A stretch of DNA of 64,000 bases from Bidens hawaiensis (GCA_021521415.1 JAIQDT010003018.1:297288-361287); one strand, 5' to 3'. Counted from the stretch's first letter, positions 1-12,339 are shown. Program-made: numbers and translations. Notes: generated by a model not told the origin, from the letters alone.

Positions 1-287
1 AATTATAATAACAATAATATTCACTTAAGCAAATGTATATGCAAAATATCTTACAAAATACAAAAATAACGACTAGCTATATACTAGCTAAGGCGTCGGT
101 TTTCTTGGCACTGCTCCTTGTCTTCTGTTTGGTCACCCGGTCTATCATTGTGTACTTTGCCTTTGCCTTATTGCCAGCTCTGTCTGGTTCTTTTGAGGAT
201 GGGAGTGGTGGTAGCTGGAACAACAGAATATGAAAAACAAATATGTATAATTAATGTCGTATTTTGTAATTGAATAGAATAAAATAG

Positions 288-475
288 TAGGCCTGTAGAC
301 GAACCGAACGTTCGTTTAACTGTTCGTGAACCTTTCGGCTGGAAGTTCGTTTTTGTTCGTTTGTCTTTGTTCAATTACGTTAGTTTAGATTATAAACAAA
401 TGAACATAAACGAACACAAGTGTTCATTTTTTAAACTAAATGAAAATGAACATAGATATTTGTTCGGTTAAGTTA
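288..475. repeat. GTTCG-rich repeat, possible hAT-like MITE fragment
   Basis: The stretch opens with TAGGCCTGTAGACGAACC and then has many copies of GTTCGTTT and its complement CGAAC. Plant hAT-type miniature elements often start with TAGGGCTGTAAACGAACC, so this may be a decayed end of one. No matching opposite terminus or 8-bp target duplication was found. Bases 1-287 hold nothing I can name. Confidence 0.25.
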
Positions 476-489
476 AAAGGGAACAAACC

Positions 490-3267
490 TCCTGGTCACA
501 TAAGATTAGGTGTTCTGGCCAAACAAGAAAAGTACCACATGCGTTGCCAACAATTACAATTTCACCTGCCTCCTAAGGAATAATTGCTTGTTCCTTTATG
601 ACTTCATCAATACTAACTTTATAGCAACCCTCCGGGATTGCTTTTCCATGCAACTGTTATGGAACCGGTGACCAATGAACTTTACCATTTGCCACCTTGT
701 TACGCTTGTCATGCACACACAAACGACACTCATACACCTATAATAAAGCATGTGAAATTAAGATGGCTTAGTTGAAGTCAACAATGTTTCGCGCAGTACA
801 TACCTTTATGACAGCAGGTGGGGAAGCTTCATTCGTAGATACAACAACTTTTCTTTTGCGGCTTCTCCGTTTTACCTAAAAACCATTCAATGAATCAATC
901 AACAATTAAAGGAAAAATTGATATTGCCAAATACTTACTGATGGTTTATTCAAGCCGTTACTATCCGGAGTGTGGTGTAGTTGTGTTGATGCTTGGTCAA
1001 CATTGTTCTCTACAGGCTTCATTGGTAATATAAAAGAAATTGGAATTGTTAGACTTATTAGGTTATAAAATATAAAAACTGAAATTGCCAAATACTTACT
1101 GATGTCGCGCTACGGGGATCGACTACCGTTTGGTCAACACTTTTTCTCCGCAGACTTGGCCTGCAATTCGGTAATAGAAAATGAGCACACTCACATTGGA
1201 AACAAATTATAAAAAGTACTGAAATTGTCAAATACTTACTGATGTCGCGATATGGGGAGTGGGTACCGTTTCGACAACTATTTATCCGCAGACTTGGCCT
1301 ACAATTAACTTATGCAAAATCAGCACACTCACATGGAAAGTTAATTATTAAAACAAATCAGTCAAACTGTAAAATGCTTACATGAGAAGCGGATTCTTGT
1401 TGCACAGTCTCACCTGAGGTTAAGATGTTTCCCACAGAACTGGCCTACAAATCAATTTATTAGGTTATGGAAAATGAAAAATCACATGGAAAGTTGTAAT
1501 AAACAAAGAAACTGTCAGATACTTACTGGTGCTGGCATTTTATTTTGCGCCACAGCACCAGTACTTTGGTTAGAACCAACTTGGTTGGGAACAGGATTTA
1601 CCTACGAATTGTGACAAAAAACAGTGCCAATTATGTATGTCGAATGCATTAATTAATATGTAGCATACGTCATTTACTTGACTTGCCGACATTTCCGGCA
1701 ACAATCCTTCGAGATGTCTGAACCTGGCCTCAAATGTTAACCGTTCCTTCTCACGGCTTGCTAGCAAAGCATTCGTGGATTCAAGTAGAGATGTCAACCT
1801 GTTCACCACTACATCTCTCTGCACCGCCTCATACTCAAGTTGGGCAATCCGTTGCTTAAACGAGCCTTTTACCCGACTCACACCCCAATATTTACCTGTT
1901 GTCAATCCTTACCCAATCCCTTTTAAAAACCCACCTTTCTCTTTGCCAAGCACTAAGGTGACGGCATCTGTGCACGGTTCAAGTGCCAGGGCTCCGGAAG
2001 CGATCTGCTTCTCATGCTGAACCTGCAAGAAAACAAATATTCTAATACACTTGTAACACGCTTATGTATCCACATCAAGTGTTGAGACAAGTTATACAGA
2101 CTCAAAATTTTTTGGCACCAATATAAGGCAATGAATTGACTTTAACATGATTTAAAAAGTTTAATACTAAAACATACTAATTTGGTTGCCACGCCTTCGA
2201 CAACAGCATTCTTATATGCACCATCTTTGTCCTCCCTTCCTTTCATCCACATTAATGCACGGTCGGGGATCTCATCCTGTTCAATTTCCTTCCTTTTGAC
2301 CTTGTAAAATATTCAAGAGAAAGCAGCTGACGGTCATGCGTTAGACAAATCATTGAACTAGAGAGAAAGCAGCTGACGGTGATTACCAGTTTCTCTCGAA
2401 GGTAGGTATAACCCTCTCGTCCCATGTGATGATCAAAACCATTCTTTGCTCGAGCTCCCTTTGATGAAGCCGATTTTTTCTTCAACCACACTTTATAATC
2501 ATTTCATTATATTTAAACAAAAAACATAAACCATATATAGTCGATCAATCTACGTTTGCAGAGTAGAGGATTTATACCAGAAACTGCTCTGATTGTGTGT
2601 ACTCAACGAAGCGATCCCAGTCTTCTTGCCTGATCATCGTCCTGTGTCCCTAGGGTATCGCCTTCAGCTTCAGAGGTTTACCGATGTTCGGCATAATGTA
2701 TTTGGCATACATTTTTCTTCTGAAATCCCGAAGAAGGTGTCCCAGCCGATTCATCACAGAAGGCCTGTGAGACGCTTCAATCTCAAACTCTGCATAATAT
2801 AATACAATAAAGGTAAATTACTTCTCAAAATATAAAATGCACAAATAAAAATTAAGAATAACCGTTATTTGTTCCCACAGTTTATCTCTAAGCTCCTTTG
2901 TGACCTTCCTCCAACATAAATGTCTCAAGCCAACTATTTCCCTTACAACATCCCCTAAAAAACTTGCAAACTTTGATCTGTTTTGGCCAGTGAACCTACC
3001 CAGATTATCAAACTCCACTACCAGTCTGACACCACCAGAGTTTGCATATTCGGTACGTAGCTTAGGTAACCTCGTCAACCCCCTTGTAGGTTTTTTCGTA
3101 GTAGCAAAACTGTTGATGGGTTGGATAGCCATCGTCCCTACCACTCTAACCGTTGTCGTAGTTGGCTTCCTCGCTGGAGTAGCCTTCAGTGTCGTCTGAT
3201 TGAGCGTCGTCGACGTCGTTGGCTTCCTCATCGGAGTATAAAACATGTTCTTGTTCGATTGTTTCAT
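490..3267 (-). pseudogene. CACTA TNP1-like protein (Transposase_24 type), degenerate
   Basis: This is the accessory protein gene of a CACTA (En/Spm) element. The first large exon (3,267 down to about 2,820) contains NRSKFASFLGDVVREIVGL and then KELRDKLWEQI, the core of the plant Ptta/En/Spm Transposase_24 family. Later exons encode HLLRDFRRKMYAKYI (about 2,720), a lysine-rich block with HMGREGYTYLREKL (about 2,430) and a coiled coil starting FKQRIAQLEYEAVQRD (about 1,850). The last part (about 740-490) reads GCYKVSIDEVI and ACGTFLVWPEHLI, resembling the C-terminal domain (DUF8039-like) of these proteins. Introns have GT/AG-like borders. In-frame stops occur near 650 and 570 (codons read as P-stop), and an acidic alternative frame overlaps the first exon, so the gene is probably dead. 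Exon limits are estimates. It lies opposite in strand to TNP2 at 13.66-17.35 kb. Confidence 0.6.
925..1612 (-). repeat. Tandemly duplicated small exon of the TNP1-like gene (about 5 copies)
   Basis: A block containing AAATACTTACTGATG (a splice-donor region read on the minus strand) recurs near 931, 1,092, 1,232, 1,374 (diverged) and 1,519, spaced about 140-161 bp. The downstream text GCAGACTTGGCCT recurs with it. Each unit is one short exon plus its intron, so the protein would carry repeated copies of a 30-residue segment. The two middle copies are the most alike. Confidence 0.6.
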
Positions 3268-3475
3268 CTATAAGCTTCATCATCGTGCTGATTTGTGGAG
3301 TGGAAAATTTTTAATAATTTGGAGTGTAATTTGATTTTTGGAGTGTTAAATGTAATTTGGAGTTTTTGAATATTTGGAGCCAATATTTTGGAGCTTTTTG
3401 AGTTTTGCCTCCCTTTTAATTAAGAACCAATAGATTATTGACATAGTTTTTACGGCAGAGAACCTGTGGCTGAAT

Positions 3476-3615
3476 ATAGACACTTTGACAGAAGATGGTT
3501 GGATAAGCGTGTTACTTACGTATTAGGATATTTATATATTATTAAATAGACACTTTGACAGAAGATGGTTGGATAAGCGTGTTACTTGCGTATTAGGATA
3601 TTTATATATTTTTTG
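3476..3615. repeat. Two-copy tandem repeat, 70-bp period
   Basis: The text ATAGACACTTTGACAGAAG is found at 3,476 and again at 3,546, followed in both copies by GGATAAGCGTGTTACTT and GCGTATTAGGATATTTATA. The copies differ at very few bases, so the duplication is recent relative to the surrounding decay. Bases 3,270-3,475 and 3,616-3,880 are AT-rich with no recognisable gene. Confidence 0.75.
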
Positions 3616-3884
3616 TACGTTAGCGTGTTACAAGCGTAATAGTGTTTTTTAACAAAGTGTTTTTTGTTTTACTTTTAGATTTAACCAAGTGTTTTTAGTT
3701 TTCTCGATTTGTTTTAAGATACTCCATAATTACCATTTATTAAAAGTTTTCATACAAAAGGCACCATTAAAACAATAAACTAAAATATGTAACCAACCAA
3801 CATTCAAAACAATATGTTACAAGAAACTATAAAAGTAAAGCATTTAAAAGTTAACTAAAATAGGTATCAATACAACCATCTAAA

Positions 3885-4178
3885 CATGAAAATAACAGAT
3901 GTTCCAAAAATCACAAATGTCACCAAATCACAAATGTTTCCCAAAGTCACCAAATCACAAATGTTCCAAAAATCACCAAACACAACGCGCATTCTTGCAC
4001 TAATCAACTTTTGAAACTAACAAAGTACCTTCACTGAAAGCTAACCAACCAACATTCAACACAGTAAACTAAAAGTTGTATCAATACAACCATAGAAATA
4101 TTACCAAATCACAAATGTTCCAAAATTCACCAAACACATCACCAAATATTTCCAAATGTTCCAAACATCACCAAATCA
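3885..4178. repeat. CACAAATGTTCC repeats and duplicated 3' end of the B3 pseudogene
   Basis: The region repeats TCACCAAATCACAAATGTTCC several times. The block CTAATCAACTTTTGAAAC plus the following AACAAA(G/C)TACCTTCA occurs at about 3,999 and again at 4,179. The second copy is the last coding part of the B3-like gene, so the gene's 3' end has been tandemly duplicated with about a 178-bp period. Confidence 0.55.
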
Positions 4179-5401
4179 CTAATCAACTTTTGAAACTAAC
4201 AAACTACCTTCATTGAAGTCATATTCAAATATGCACTTATCACCGATCTGTAAATCATTTTCCTCCTTGAAATATTTCCATTTTTGTAAAGAATATCTGA
4301 ATTTCAGCTTCGACAGTTCACCATGGAGTTTCATTTTTTTACGACCTTAGGGATTGACCAAAGTGATTAGCATTCCATTATAGGCATCAATCTTGGTAGT
4401 AATGTGACCCGGAAGACGCTGTGAAAAGCAAATTTCAAATATACTTGTAAATAAAAAAGAAATTTAAAAATTCAATTTACCAATTTCTTGGTGACGTCCA
4501 TGTGGAAGACAATTTTAGAGTCATCATTTTGCTCATCAAGATGAATTGGGTTTTGGGAGGATCTACCTTGATTGCTTAATTGGTAGTTGAGAAACAGCTG
4601 ATTCGGACCAGGAAGGATAAATTCTATGCCATCTTCATGAAAGACATTGATATGAAATGTATTATCTGATATGATTTCAAACACAACAAACGAACCACCT
4701 TTCAAGTTGGTTTGTTTAAAAACCTCAATCCATCCATCCTCTAGCCTATAACCCATTCCATCCCAATGACATGAAATGTTAAACAACACTCTATCTGGAG
4801 AAATAAGCTCGAAAGCAAATTCATCCGATTTTCACCAAATTCTTGAATCACATACCACTCAGGGAAATCCTGTTAAACATGTTAATTAAAAGACATTTGA
4901 ATTTGGAAACAATCATTAAAAACAGAAATTAAAACTTACTAAGTAATGGACGTGTCGGTTTCTGACTGGAATACATATCATAGTACCAGATTGATCATTT
5001 ACGTTTCTTTTGAAAGTAAACATGTTCAACATAGATGTTGACTTAACCTCAAAAACAACATATGTTCCAGCTTGTATACAACATTCTCTGATTAATTCAG
5101 TCCAACCGGTTCCAAAATAAAAGTTATCAAGTACTTTGATTATAACAACAGAAAACGTTCTACCACTTTGATCATAAATCAAACAACAGCCGGTATTCGA
5201 TTTCATGTCAGCAAACATTGGTTGAACAGCTTTAGGAATGAGCTATAAGTAACACAAAAAATTTTCTTAGAATGTATATGTTGCAAAACGTAAAATGTTT
5301 CATAAAAAAAAATTAACCAGATAACATTAACATACCATCCTACTCATGGAATCACTGTCGATATCTACCAGGAACTTAACTCCAATATTGAGACGTGGCA
5401 T
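4179..5401 (-). pseudogene. B3 DNA-binding domain protein (REM-like), pseudogene
   Basis: This looks like a plant B3 transcription-factor gene, a nuclear DNA-binding family. The predicted exon 1 starts at 5,401 (MPRLNIGVKFLVDID). Exon 2 (about 5,243-4,940) begins LIPKAVQPMFADM and includes FGTGWTELIRECC and GTYVVFEV. Exon 3 (about 4,872-4,482) includes GWIEVFKQTNLKGGSFVVFE. Exon 4 (about 4,420-4,179) includes LPGHITTKIDAYNGMLITL and KWKYFKEENDLQIGDKCIF. The pattern 'x-GW-x-x-F...L..G...VFE' repeated three times fits tandem B3 folds. Introns begin GT and end AG. An in-frame TAA follows LITLVNP in exon 4, and exon 3 carries a frame problem near its start (around 4,790), so I call it a pseudogene. 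The 3' end is duplicated downstream. It may be a host gene fragment captured by the surrounding CACTA element; a decayed resident gene is the alternative. Confidence 0.6.
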
Positions 5402-5750
5402 TTTTATGTTCTTACGAATTACAGTAAATACGAATTACAGTAGAGCGAAGTAGAAGTCGATTTAGGGTTTTGAAGTTATAAGGGGTTTGACTTTTGGTTT
5501 TATTTATTTCTACACATTTAATAATATATATATTTTGGTTTTTGTTTTATAATATTTTAAAAATAGTATAAAAGCATTTACTTTTAGTTTTTTTTACTAA
5601 CATTCCGGTATTAAATTTCGTTAAAAGTTGAGTTCGTTTAATAAATCGTATTTTTTAAATAAAATTAAATTTTTTTCTATTAGTGAAGTATTATCTTAAC
5701 CATTAGTAAGGTTTTCTGGATAAAGATTTACAACTTCGTAATAGAGAAGC
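5402..5750. other. AT-rich non-coding stretch upstream of the B3 pseudogene
   Basis: I see no coding potential or named element. The minus-strand promoter of the B3-like gene would lie here, but no TATA box stands out from the generally AT-rich background. Confidence 0.4.
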
Positions 5751-5754
5751 TCAT

Positions 5755-6545
5755 AACATTCTAGTGTTATCATTATCATATGGTTATCATCATCACCATA
5801 TGTGTTATGATGATGATCAACATCATAAAGTTATCATGGTTATCATGTATTATAGTGGTTATCATCATCATAATCATCGATCACTGTCACCATGAAATGG
5901 CATCATCATCAGACGTGCGGGTAATTAACGTGGTCATTGTATAGGCTATCGTAGTCGGCGTTGATCATACTGGTAACATATATCTCGCTATAAGTGTCGT
6001 CATCATCATCACACATCATCATCATCATCAGCATCATCATCATCATCATCCGATTTCCATGTACGAGATGTAGTCATCATCGTATGGGTTATCGTAAACA
6101 AAACGCCCAATATTAGCGATCACTGTCGGCACCATCTTATGAATTGTTGTCGTCATCAAACGACATCATCAGTCATACATGCTACCATCAGTATGACCAT
6201 CGTATACGTTATCATGGTCGTCGTCGATCATACGGGTTACATGTCATTAAACGTCGGTGTCACCATCATCATCAACATATATATATATATATATGAGTGT
6301 GTGTGTGTGCGCTTTTGTGGCGTATTGTCATATAGGTACATATAATTGGTCATCATTATATATATTTGTGATCATCATCATAGACGTCATGCTCGTCGTA
6401 CGAGCTACAGTCGCCATCGTATGGGTTGGCGTAAGCAAACCGTACCATATAGGAAACATCAATATGATAACCACCACCAACCCAGGTTGTTATATTAGCA
6501 TCGCATCGTCATAATTGGGCCAATCATCATGGTCATCATACGGGA
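5755..6545. repeat. ATC/CAT trinucleotide-rich region with an AT/GT microsatellite
   Basis: Long runs of ATCATC and GTTATCATC dominate, purest at about 6,000-6,050. A short (AT)n followed by (GT)n lies at about 6,276-6,310. Open frames across it are repeat artefacts. Confidence 0.8.
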
Positions 6546-6584
6546 TAGCACCGTTATCGTCTCATGTATTATGTATCCGCAATC

Positions 6585-6930
6585 ATACTACACACCATCT
6601 ACTACCACCATCCACCGCCCACATTCGCCACAACGACCTCTAGCACCAACCACTAACCACACTCCACCATCACCCACCACAACCACCCACCACACCACCA
6701 CCACCCACTAATATTATATAAAAATATATATACATTTATTTATACCCATCCACCACCAACACCCACTACCCACCACCACCACCACCCACCACCACCGCCA
6801 CCGACCTCCGCCACCAACACCCACCCACCACCACCACCACCGACCTCCGCCACCACCACCCACTGCCCACCACCACCACCGACCTCCGCCACCACGAACC
6901 ACCACACCTCCACCACTGTCCATCACCATC
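6585..6930. repeat. CCA/ACC trinucleotide repeats
   Basis: The plus strand is built of CCACCA and CACCACC units with an imbedded CGACCTCCGCCACCA unit present about three times (about 6,803-6,895). The minus strand therefore shows meaningless W/V/G-rich frames. The stretch 6,931-7,477 is AT-rich with GCGTGTT motifs at about 7,355 and 7,436 and no clear gene; it may be the 5' leader of the Ulp1-like gene. Confidence 0.8.
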
Positions 6931-7477
6931 TAATATTATATATATATATATTTTGCTAATATACAATACAAACCATACGATTAAAATTTAAAAGCACGCG
7001 CCTTTTTGCTACTATACAATACTAACCGTACGATTAACACATCAATTCTGGAACGGCGATAATTATTCCCAAAATTCAACCTTGTAAGTCAATATTCCTA
7101 AAAACCGTCGACGATTCGTTTCAACTGTGAAGCACAAGCACAAGCACAAGCTCGAGTGGTTTAATTATTCTGGAACGGAACCAAAATTAAGAACCCTAAC
7201 TCATCTACTTCTGGAACGGAACCAAGGACGAAGCAAAAACACGATAGGTCTCAGAATAAAGATGGAACAGGTGTTAATTTATGATTTTTTTAGCGTTTTA
7301 GGTTTAATTGTTCTTAAAATGTAAGCATTTGTTTGAATGTATTAAAGCGTTTGATAAGCGTGTTGTTGTTGTAATACATATCTTTGTTTTTTTAAATCTA
7401 TGTATAATATTAAAGTATGTTATAAGTGTATGATTAGCGTGTTATGGCTTTTGTATGAGAATTTATCATTGTGATGT

Positions 7478-10400
7478 TTGATAAGAGTTTTCTGTTTCCT
7501 TGTGATTCGTGTTGTCATCCTCTACCCCCGTGTTTTATTGTATGTATGTGATTCAATTGTCGAAAAAAACAAGACTGATAAAAGGAAGACTAAAAAAGTT
7601 GCTCCGGTGGGGAAAACAAAACATGTTGTGGAAGCAGACTCTGATTCAGACCTTGACACAAAAATCGATAGGTTGTTGTCAAAGCGGAAACAGGTGGAAC
7701 ACAGCAACTCTGACCTGGACTTTCAGCCTCCGAAAAAGAAAGCCATTAAAGAAAAGAAGCTAGCTGAGATGGGAAAACCTTTTGTTGAATTTGTAGACAA
7801 AAAATTGAAGAATAGGTGTGCACCTTGTAATATTGTTGATGCAGTGAAGGCAATGACCACTGCCCAAAAAAGTTGTGTGGAAGAAATGGTTTTCGGGTCA
7901 ATGTTAAGACTTCAAGTAACCCAAACTCCAACAACTTTGGGATATTGGTTGCTCATGAACTATAATAACCGTTTAAATGAATTGAACATTGGGAGCGGTG
8001 TTATTAAGATAACACCACAAAAAGTACATGAAGTGTTGGGGATACCAATGGGTAAGATTCCTGTTTTAGACAAGAGTAGACCAAGATTGGGGGAAGATGT
8101 TACTACAGATTTGTTCAAAAATTAATTCCCGACAAATTCAAGAATAAGTATAAAGCATGTGAAAGACAAACTGGCCACGGATCAAGGAGTTGGTGAATTG
8201 TTTAAGATTAATTTCTTTGTGTTGTTCAACACATGTATAGGATTTGTGACAAAATTTACAACAGTCAATCAACGATTCATCTCCATAATTGATAAAACCT
8301 CGGATATTCCAAATATGGACTGGTGCAGCTATGTTATTGAAAACTTGAAAATGACAAAGGAAGAATGGAGAGGTATCAACAATCAATACAACGGTCCGAT
8401 CACTTTCCTTGTGATGCTTTACACGCATGAATACCAGAAAAATATGGTCCATTTGGGACTCCCGTCACAACGCCTGCAGTCAACTACATAACAACAACTA
8501 CTCTTAATAAGATGGAAAAATACTTGGAGAATAATGGTCCTTCCTTAGAAGAAGATGCTACTAAGGTTGCTGCTGTGATGTTTAGTGTTGACGGGAAAGG
8601 GATTGATGCGGCTGCTGCTGCTCCTGCTGCTGTGACCGTTAGTGCTGCCGGTAAGGGACTTGATGAGACTGCTGATGCTGCTGTTGCTGATACTGCTGTT
8701 GTGACAGTTAGTGCTGTCGGGAAGAGACTTGATGAGACTGCTGCTGTTGCTGCTTCTGCTGTGACAGTTAGTGCTGCCGGTAAGCCTGGAGTTGAAGAAA
8801 ACACTGCAGCTGAGGAGAAACAAGAACATGATATTAAACTTGTTATTTTCTTCTAAAAAACTCTCATATCTCTGATCTCTACATGCATTTTATGTAATAC
8901 AACATTATATGTAATTGAAAAACAGATGGTCAAAGTGCATCTGAAACAGATAATGCCGATCAAACAGCTGAACATGATTTGGATGATTATGTAAGCGATT
9001 ATTCACCTTTAAGTTTGCAAATGCCTATCGTGCTGGTTGACTATTATTTAACTCCATTACAACTGGCTGGGATAAATTGAAAATGTTTTTGAATTAACAA
9101 TAACTATATTTTCCTTTTACAGTCTTGGAATAAGGCAATGGATAACAAGTTGAAGAAATTTGATAAAATTTTCTCTGAGATCAACGAGTTGGTCCGTCAA
9201 GGAAAGGATAGTCATCCATCAAATGAGAATATCTTTGCTAGATGTTGTGAATGGGAAAACAGATTCACTAATAATGTGGTCCCTAAAACACAAGATTCAG
9301 ATGTTGGTGTTGGTGGTCCAGTGGCTGCTCTAAAAGGTATTTGGGCTAAATTAATTATTAGTATAATTAAAACGCTCTTAAAACACTTATGCTGTTATTT
9401 TAAACTTATTACATCTGTGTGATGCAGTTGATTCAGATGTTGGTGTTGGTGGTCTAGTGGCTGCTCAAAAAGGTATATCATATATGTACCAGCTTAATTA
9501 TATACCAGCTTAATTATAATCACAGTTGAACATATTACATCTTTGGCTGTCGTAAAAAATGATGCAGGTGATGCAGGTCAAGAAAACAATGTCTCTTGCA
9601 TAGATATTGATGAAGTTGTTAATACAGTGGTTGCGTGGGCAAAAGAAGGTATTTAATTATAAATAAAAACCAAAAGGGGTTGAAGGTATTTAATAATAGT
9701 TACAATTATTTTCAGTTAAATTTAATGTGAGTTGTTTTATGTTTAACAGTTGACACCGGATTGTCAACAAGTGATAGCCTCGTTACACTGAACTCTCCAT
9801 ATCTTCTAAGAGAGGTTGACGTATCCGCTGGTGTCACAGAAGATGAAGAAATAATTTCAGAGTATATATTTTTTTGTCTTGGAGACATTTGGGAGGAGGT
9901 CTACAAGTCCACTCACACAGACTCATTCAAGGTGGTATTTGAAAGCTTGTGTCCTGGCGTTTATATAGCCACCAATGCAATGGATGCATTCAATGAAGTA
10001 ATGAACTATAAAGAAAAGAAAAATTCTGCTGCATCACCGTTCAGATTCTTTGTTTCAAGCACTGTGCTGGTACAAATTAATCTATTTTGTTTGTACTATT
10101 AGAAAACGCACAATAAACGCTTTAATCATTTGCATTTTAATTATTATACAGACAAGTGACCATTATGCTGAGTCAATGGGTTTCACAGACAAAGAAAGAC
10201 TGGATGTGTTGAAAGACAACATCGAAACAGATATGGCAAAGAGTGGAATTCTATCACTCAAGGAGGTTGCTATAGTGCTCGTGCCAATTCTACAAAACGA
10301 TCATTTCTTTGTGGTTACCTTCAATCTTCAAACATGAGTGATATAATTACTTGACAACAGTGCAAATCAAGAAATACCAACTAATGCAAAGTTTAAAAGC

Positions 10401-10942
10401 TTAGAAGACAAATCAAAAGCAATTAGAGAGAATTTGGAACAAAGATACGGAAAGACTCCTTATATACTGGTAAACATATATACCTTTAACCCAAAAAACA
10501 TACTTAAATTGCTTAAATTGCTTAAATTTAAAATACTTAAATTGCTTTCTATTTTTTTTAAAGAAACGTCTTTTGCATGTATCTTAAAACAATCAAACAC
10601 CCCATTACTCAGCAAATCCAAGTAGCAACAATCAATAGATTGAAGATGACACGGAGAACAAGAAATAATGGAATAGATTGTGGTATTTTTGCTATGAGAC
10701 ACATGGAGACATATGATGGGAAGAGACCATGGGGGTGTGATTTAAAAAAAAAAGGCGATAAACAACAAAGACAGCTAAAATGGTTGAGGTCAAAGTATTT
10801 GTGCAAAATCCTCCTCTCGGATATAAACCAAAAGAGAAATACTCTTATCAAGAAAGCACTGCTATTCCATGAAAATGACGACACTCGTTTAACCGGAGAA
10901 GAGTTGATTGCTGAACTTAAGATAAGGCAACAAAAAATTTGA
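7478..10942 (+). pseudogene. C48/Ulp1-type cysteine protease gene of a transposon, degenerate
   Basis: This is a transposon-borne relative of the SUMO protease family (Ulp1, peptidase C48). The first coding block (about 7,567-8,490) is basic and then reads KITPQKVHEVLGIPMG and MDWCSYVIENL, the N-terminal region usual for plant Ulp1-like transposon proteins. A low-complexity Ala-rich block follows (8,575-8,790), then short exons at 8,925-8,988 and 9,122-9,340, an exon-like duplicate at 9,427-9,470 (DSDVGVGG), and 9,750-10,070. The protease domain spans about 10,150-10,942: NDHFFVVTFNLQ (catalytic His), LLDNSAN (Asp) and NNGIDCGIFAMRHMETY (Cys) give the expected H-D-C order. Defects: in-frame TAA at 8,123, a frameshift near 8,450, and TGA and TAA between the His and Asp segments (about 10,335-10,350). 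An inactive copy is therefore likely. Confidence 0.65.
8575..8790 (+). repeat. Degenerate coding repeat, 57-69 bp units
   Basis: Units start GTGAC(C/A)GTTAGTGCTG at 8,632, 8,701 and 8,761, with a diverged copy at 8,575. They encode repeats of VTVSA(A/V)GK(G/R)LDET separated by GCT-rich Ala runs. The repeat lies in the linker between the N-terminal block and the protease domain. Confidence 0.7.
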
Positions 10943-11197
10943 ATGATTTCAAAACTGACTGCTATGTACTTTAAGATACTTGTTATGGAGATCTCTAGTC
11001 TTCTGTTAACAGTTTGTAATGCACTTTAAGATAATAGTTAAATGTTGAATCAATGTTTTAACACAAACATAAAAATTTTATTATTAACAAAACACACCAT
11101 TACAAACATACAAATTTTATTACTACTAATCTCTGGGTGACACACATAAAAACACACCATCACTACATCATAAACACTCATGAAACACCATCACATA

Positions 11198-11520
11198 CTA
11201 ATCTCTGAGTGACATAAGAAACTTCAACTTCAATTCCATCGAGCAATTCAGTTCAAGAATTGCCTTGCCCAAAAGTTTTAACTCGTCAAGCTCTCTCTGT
11301 CCTACATCAACCATAAACAAAACAGCAAGATCAAGGATAGTACTAGCGGACATTCGAGTAAGAACTTTTGCAATGACATCCCTGGCATCCAAGCTGTTTC
11401 TAGTCTTTACAAATTCTTCAGAGTTTCCCGGCAAGATTTATCTATCTAGATTTGAGCCTCAATATGCCTTCTAATGGCAGCCTTGTAGGATCTGGATGAT
11501 GATGATGACGAGCAATCCAT
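11198..11520 (-). pseudogene. Unrecognised small ORF, probably frameshifted
   Basis: From an ATG at 11,520 the minus strand reads MDCSSSSSSRSYKAAIRRHI and then meets a stop after about 24 codons. Another frame continues with SLDARDVIAKVLTRMSAS and ELDELKLLGKAILELNCSM to a stop at 11,198. A single frameshift would join the two into a helix-rich protein of about 105 residues. I do not recognise the family. It is convergent with the Ulp1-like gene and may be a CACTA passenger or simply noise. The sense of the second block (charged, no low complexity) is my only argument for coding. Confidence 0.35.
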
Positions 11521-11611
11521 TATTAACTAAAAAAATAATTTAAAATTATGTAGGTATATGAGTTTCACAAATGTGGTGTATGTATATATAACCAAAAGGC
11601 TCACAGACAAA

Positions 11612-11706
11612 ACAAAGGGTGTCCCACGCTTGGGAAACACAACCAAACGAATAGTAACTCTGTAATAAAAAAACAAAAGGGTGTCCCACGCTTGGGAAAC
11701 ACACAA
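11612..11706. repeat. Pair of short repeats with internal dyad
   Basis: GGGTGTCCCACGCTTGGGAA followed by ACACA occurs twice, at about 11,618 and 11,679, 61 bp apart. GTGTCCCA and TGGGAAACAC inside it are a near-perfect inverted pair. Confidence 0.55.
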
Positions 11707-11934
11707 ACTTGTCTCATGTGTTTTTGTTTAATCTAGAGATTACTTGCATTTATATCACCTGTCAGAATTAATTGATCACAATTATACTCACCTGTCAAAA
11801 ATGCCGGGAAAAATATTATGGTAATGATAGCCTACATTAAAGTTAAGCTATATCTTACTAGATCTTACTAAAAATAAAACTTACTAACTTACTGGTTATT
11901 CAATCACACTAACAGTTTCAGAAAGATAATAAAA

Positions 11935-12339
11935 ATGTATTCTTCTGACAAAACTGTGAAGACCATAGTGAAAACAACCATGGATCAAGAGAAAGAGAAA
12001 GACGACACTTTGTTGAAGAAAGTCGAAGCGATTAGGGCTACAATCGCATTCGAAAAAACAAAGACCTTCGACTCCTGTAAACTCATGTTGTGGGAAGACG
12101 ACAATGAGTTTCGAGCAATGGTTGTTGATTATCAGAAACAACAGTCTGAATGTTACGACTCAGTGTGTGAGACCCTGGTTGACACCATAACTACGGTGTC
12201 AACCAACATGAGTTTAAGGAGATGGGGACGGAGACTGTGGACATGGCGGAGTGATGGTGATGTTAGCTTCTCTCTTTTTGGTTTTCTTGTGATGCGTTGT
12301 AAATATATGGATTATCATAAAATGCTTTATGTATTGTAA
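11935..12339 (+). CDS. Hypothetical small protein, charged
   Basis: An open frame of 134 codons starts MYSSDKTVKT; a likely alternative start is the later MDQEKEKDDTLLKK at about 11,980. The first 90 residues are charged and helical (KKVEAIRATIAFEKTKTF and YQKQQSECYDSVCETLVD). The tail after about residue 95 looks like read-through into non-coding sequence. I do not recognise a family. It sits between the Ulp1-like pseudogene and the GRF gene, all probably within one CACTA element. Confidence 0.3.
   Translation: MYSSDKTVKTIVKTTMDQEKEKDDTLLKKVEAIRATIAFEKTKTFDSCKLMLWEDDNEFRAMVVDYQKQQSECYDSVCETLVDTITTVSTNMSLRRWGRRLWTWRSDGDVSFSLFGFLVMRCKYMDYHKMLYVL

Noticed and set aside
6714..6966. Gly/Trp/Val-rich minus-strand proteins
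   Set aside because: They are translations of CCACCA repeats.
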